Below, one piece after another: positions 21,324-22,771 of a DNA stretch of 22,771 bases. This DNA is from Candidatus Gastranaerophilales bacterium (GTDB lineage Bacteria > Cyanobacteriota > Vampirovibrionia > Gastranaerophilales > Gastranaerophilaceae): assembly GCA_021202305.1 (NCBI GenBank), contig JAJQDG010000192.1:1-22771 (forward strand), given 5' to 3'. The notes under the pieces are model-generated. The model searched no databases and was not told where the DNA came from. It was given only the letters and a program-made list of their open reading frames with translations. The translations under genes were made by a program, and so were the position numbers. How positions within the stretch are numbered: the stretch's first letter is position 1; the number at the start of each line of letters is the position of its first letter.

Positions 21324-22771
21324 ATGGGAACTGTTTATTTTAGCGGGTCGGGGTCTGTTTCGACATCAAGCGGTGCAGAGGGCATACCGACTTCAATTTG
21401 TACAAACTTAAGAAAATCACAATCAGGGACAACCATTTCATTGCGTTGGAAAGACCCGAACGACACAATTATTGACGGATTAACACTTTGTACGTGGGCT
21501 TATACAATTATTGTGCGCAAAAAAGGAAGTTATCCCGATTCAGAAAGCGACGGCACGGTTATTGTAACAAGTTCAACAAGAAACGAATACAATTTAACCG
21601 CCTTAGAAGATACATTGCCCGATGAAGAAAACGAATATTATTACAGGGCATTTCCCGTATCGGTCAACGGTGTTGTGTGCTTAGACCCGCAAAATAAATT
21701 CGGACAAGTGATATATGAATTTATGATAAATCCTAACGATTCAGACCCCGCCACGTGCGTAAAATATTTAGGCACAAACGAAAATTATGAACCGGCGTAT
21801 ATGGATTATGATAATGACGAATTTAACTATGGCGATTGGGGAAAGGCATTTTTCATGGGGTTGTTCCGTCCTTGTATGCTTAACCAAGACGGCACGGTTG
21901 AATATTATTTAAACCCCGATGATTATGATTTTCAAGAAGACGGCGTTACGCCGTCAGATATATCCGATACCTCTACAAACCTTAATGCAATGGTAGAAAT
22001 CGGGCAAGTTTGGATTTATGATTATGTAGACGATAACGGAATAATACACGTTAAAATTGCTAATGAAAAAATAAGCGATGATTATGATTGCTACACCCAT
22101 ATAAATACCGACGGCACATATAGAGATGTTATTTACAGGGCAATATATGACGGTTGCAATATTAATAGCGTTATCCGTTCATTATCGGGGCAAACAATCT
22201 GTAAGACTACGGCAGGCGATACACAAATAAGCTATGCACAGGCAAACGGCGACGGTTGGGGCGTTGATGAATATAATTTACGCCGAATGATAAATTATTT
22301 ATTAATTTTAATCGGTAAATCATTAGATACGCAAACAGTTTTCGGCACGGGCAGATATTCGGGCGGGTCGTCCAGTTCCAACAACCAATTAAATACAGGA
22401 ACGCTTGATCAAAAAGGTATGTTCTATGGTGATAATTCAAATGGGGCGGTTAAAGTATTCCACATAGAAAATTGGTGGGGAAATATTTGGAAAATCACAA
22501 ACGGCATTTTACAAACAGGCGGAAAACTGTATTATAAAATGTGTGAGGGAACACTAGACGGTTCAACGGTTGATGATTACCAACAAACAAGCGTTGACGG
22601 TTACATTGATTCGGGTGTAACTTTAAGCGGAACATCGGGCGGATATATAAGTGCAATGACACTGGTTTCGGGATTGGGGCTTGTTCCTACAACGGTTAGC
22701 GGGTCAAGTTCAACTTATTTTCCCGATGGTTGTTGGTGGTCAACTTCCATTGCGGGTTTCGCTCGCTTTGG
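21324..22771 (+). CDS. Tail receptor-binding protein, truncated at window end
   Basis: An open frame from ATG 21324 (AGAGG at 21310-21315) through the end of the window, 482 codons with no stop. It has an N-terminal Fn3-like domain (residues 30-118, with ISLRWKDPNDTIIDGLTLCT and a YYYRAFPVSVNG segment). A middle block follows (NYEPAYM, DWGKAFFMGLFRPCML, TVEYYLNPDDYDFQEDGVTP), then a C-terminal block from GKSLDTQTVFGTGRYSGGS (331-349) to CWWSTSIAGFARFG at the edge. Gut-phage relatives have the same order and continue with a lectin-like C-type or formylglycine-type fold that contacts the host. The C-terminal residues 450-482 (LGLVPTTVSGSSSTYFPDGC) are typical of its beginning. Confidence 0.85.
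   Translation, partial: MGTVYFSGSGSVSTSSGAEGIPTSICTNLRKSQSGTTISLRWKDPNDTIIDGLTLCTWAYTIIVRKKGSYPDSESDGTVIVTSSTRNEYNLTALEDTLPDEENEYYYRAFPVSVNGVVCLDPQNKFGQVIYEFMINPNDSDPATCVKYLGTNENYEPAYMDYDNDEFNYGDWGKAFFMGLFRPCMLNQDGTVEYYLNPDDYDFQEDGVTPSDISDTSTNLNAMVEIGQVWIYDYVDDNGIIHVKIANEKISDDYDCYTHINTDGTYRDVIYRAIYDGCNINSVIRSLSGQTICKTTAGDTQISYAQANGDGWGVDEYNLRRMINYLLILIGKSLDTQTVFGTGRYSGGSSSSNNQLNTGTLDQKGMFYGDNSNGAVKVFHIENWWGNIWKITNGILQTGGKLYYKMCEGTLDGSTVDDYQQTSVDGYIDSGVTLSGTSGGYISAMTLVSGLGLVPTTVSGSSSTYFPDGCWWSTSIAGFARF

Noticed and set aside
1254..22440. Numerous open frames on the - strand (for example 1254-1586, 9631-9999, 12418-12822, 15708-16022).
   Set aside because: All lie opposite well-supported + strand genes, lack ribosome-binding sites and have no family resemblance.

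Overview
The window carries one strongly AT-rich phage or prophage segment, and every gene lies on the + strand. It holds most of a tailed-phage structural cluster (HK97-type head, PBSX/Xkd-type contractile tail), preceded by a block of small late-early genes. Compact, overlapping genes, strong AAGGAG ribosome-binding sites, the PBSX-like tail order and the family of the last tail protein point to a phage of a low-GC Bacillota (Firmicutes) host, probably a gut anaerobe. The host assignment is inference. No integrase, repressor, lysis or tail-sheath-independent virulence genes are visible, so lifestyle cannot be decided.

Layout. (1) 1-52 is a pure C run, almost certainly a sequencing or assembly artefact. 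(2) 58-5613 holds small metabolic and recombination genes: a HAD phosphatase, a frameshifted small phage gene, a short DnaN-like clamp, a MazG-like nucleotide pyrophosphohydrolase, two HNH endonucleases, several small zinc-finger or unknown proteins, a protein combining a NinB-like part with a zinc-binding tail, and the HNH gene that usually sits next to terminase. (3) 5614-5734 is a non-coding, G/C-tract-bearing gap with a long inverted repeat, the best candidate for cos or the packaging start. (4) 5735-12650 is the packaging and head module: TerS, TerL, portal, protease, capsid, terminator, two connectors, a gp10-like protein and a tail terminator. (5) 12677-21321 is the contractile tail: sheath, tube, tail assembly chaperone with a -1 frameshift product, tape measure, XkdP/Q/R/S/T/U-like baseplate and a small fibre-type protein. 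(6) 21324 to the end is a large tail or receptor-binding protein, truncated by the window edge.

How the genes fit together: HNH, TerS and TerL would cut and package DNA through the portal into a capsid matured by the protease. The connectors and tail terminator join it to a sheath-tube tail whose length (546-residue tape measure) suggests roughly 80 nm. The XkdP-U proteins form the baseplate that carries the fibre proteins.

Most interesting points: near-total absence of GATC (one site seen, in the last gene) and apparent absence of GGCC; a clean -1 frameshift cassette in the tail chaperone; a candidate cos region; the NinB-like/zinc fusion; a shortened sliding-clamp homologue; several strong hairpins in otherwise unexplained gaps; and a receptor-binding gene cut off just where a diversifiable lectin-like C-terminus would begin.
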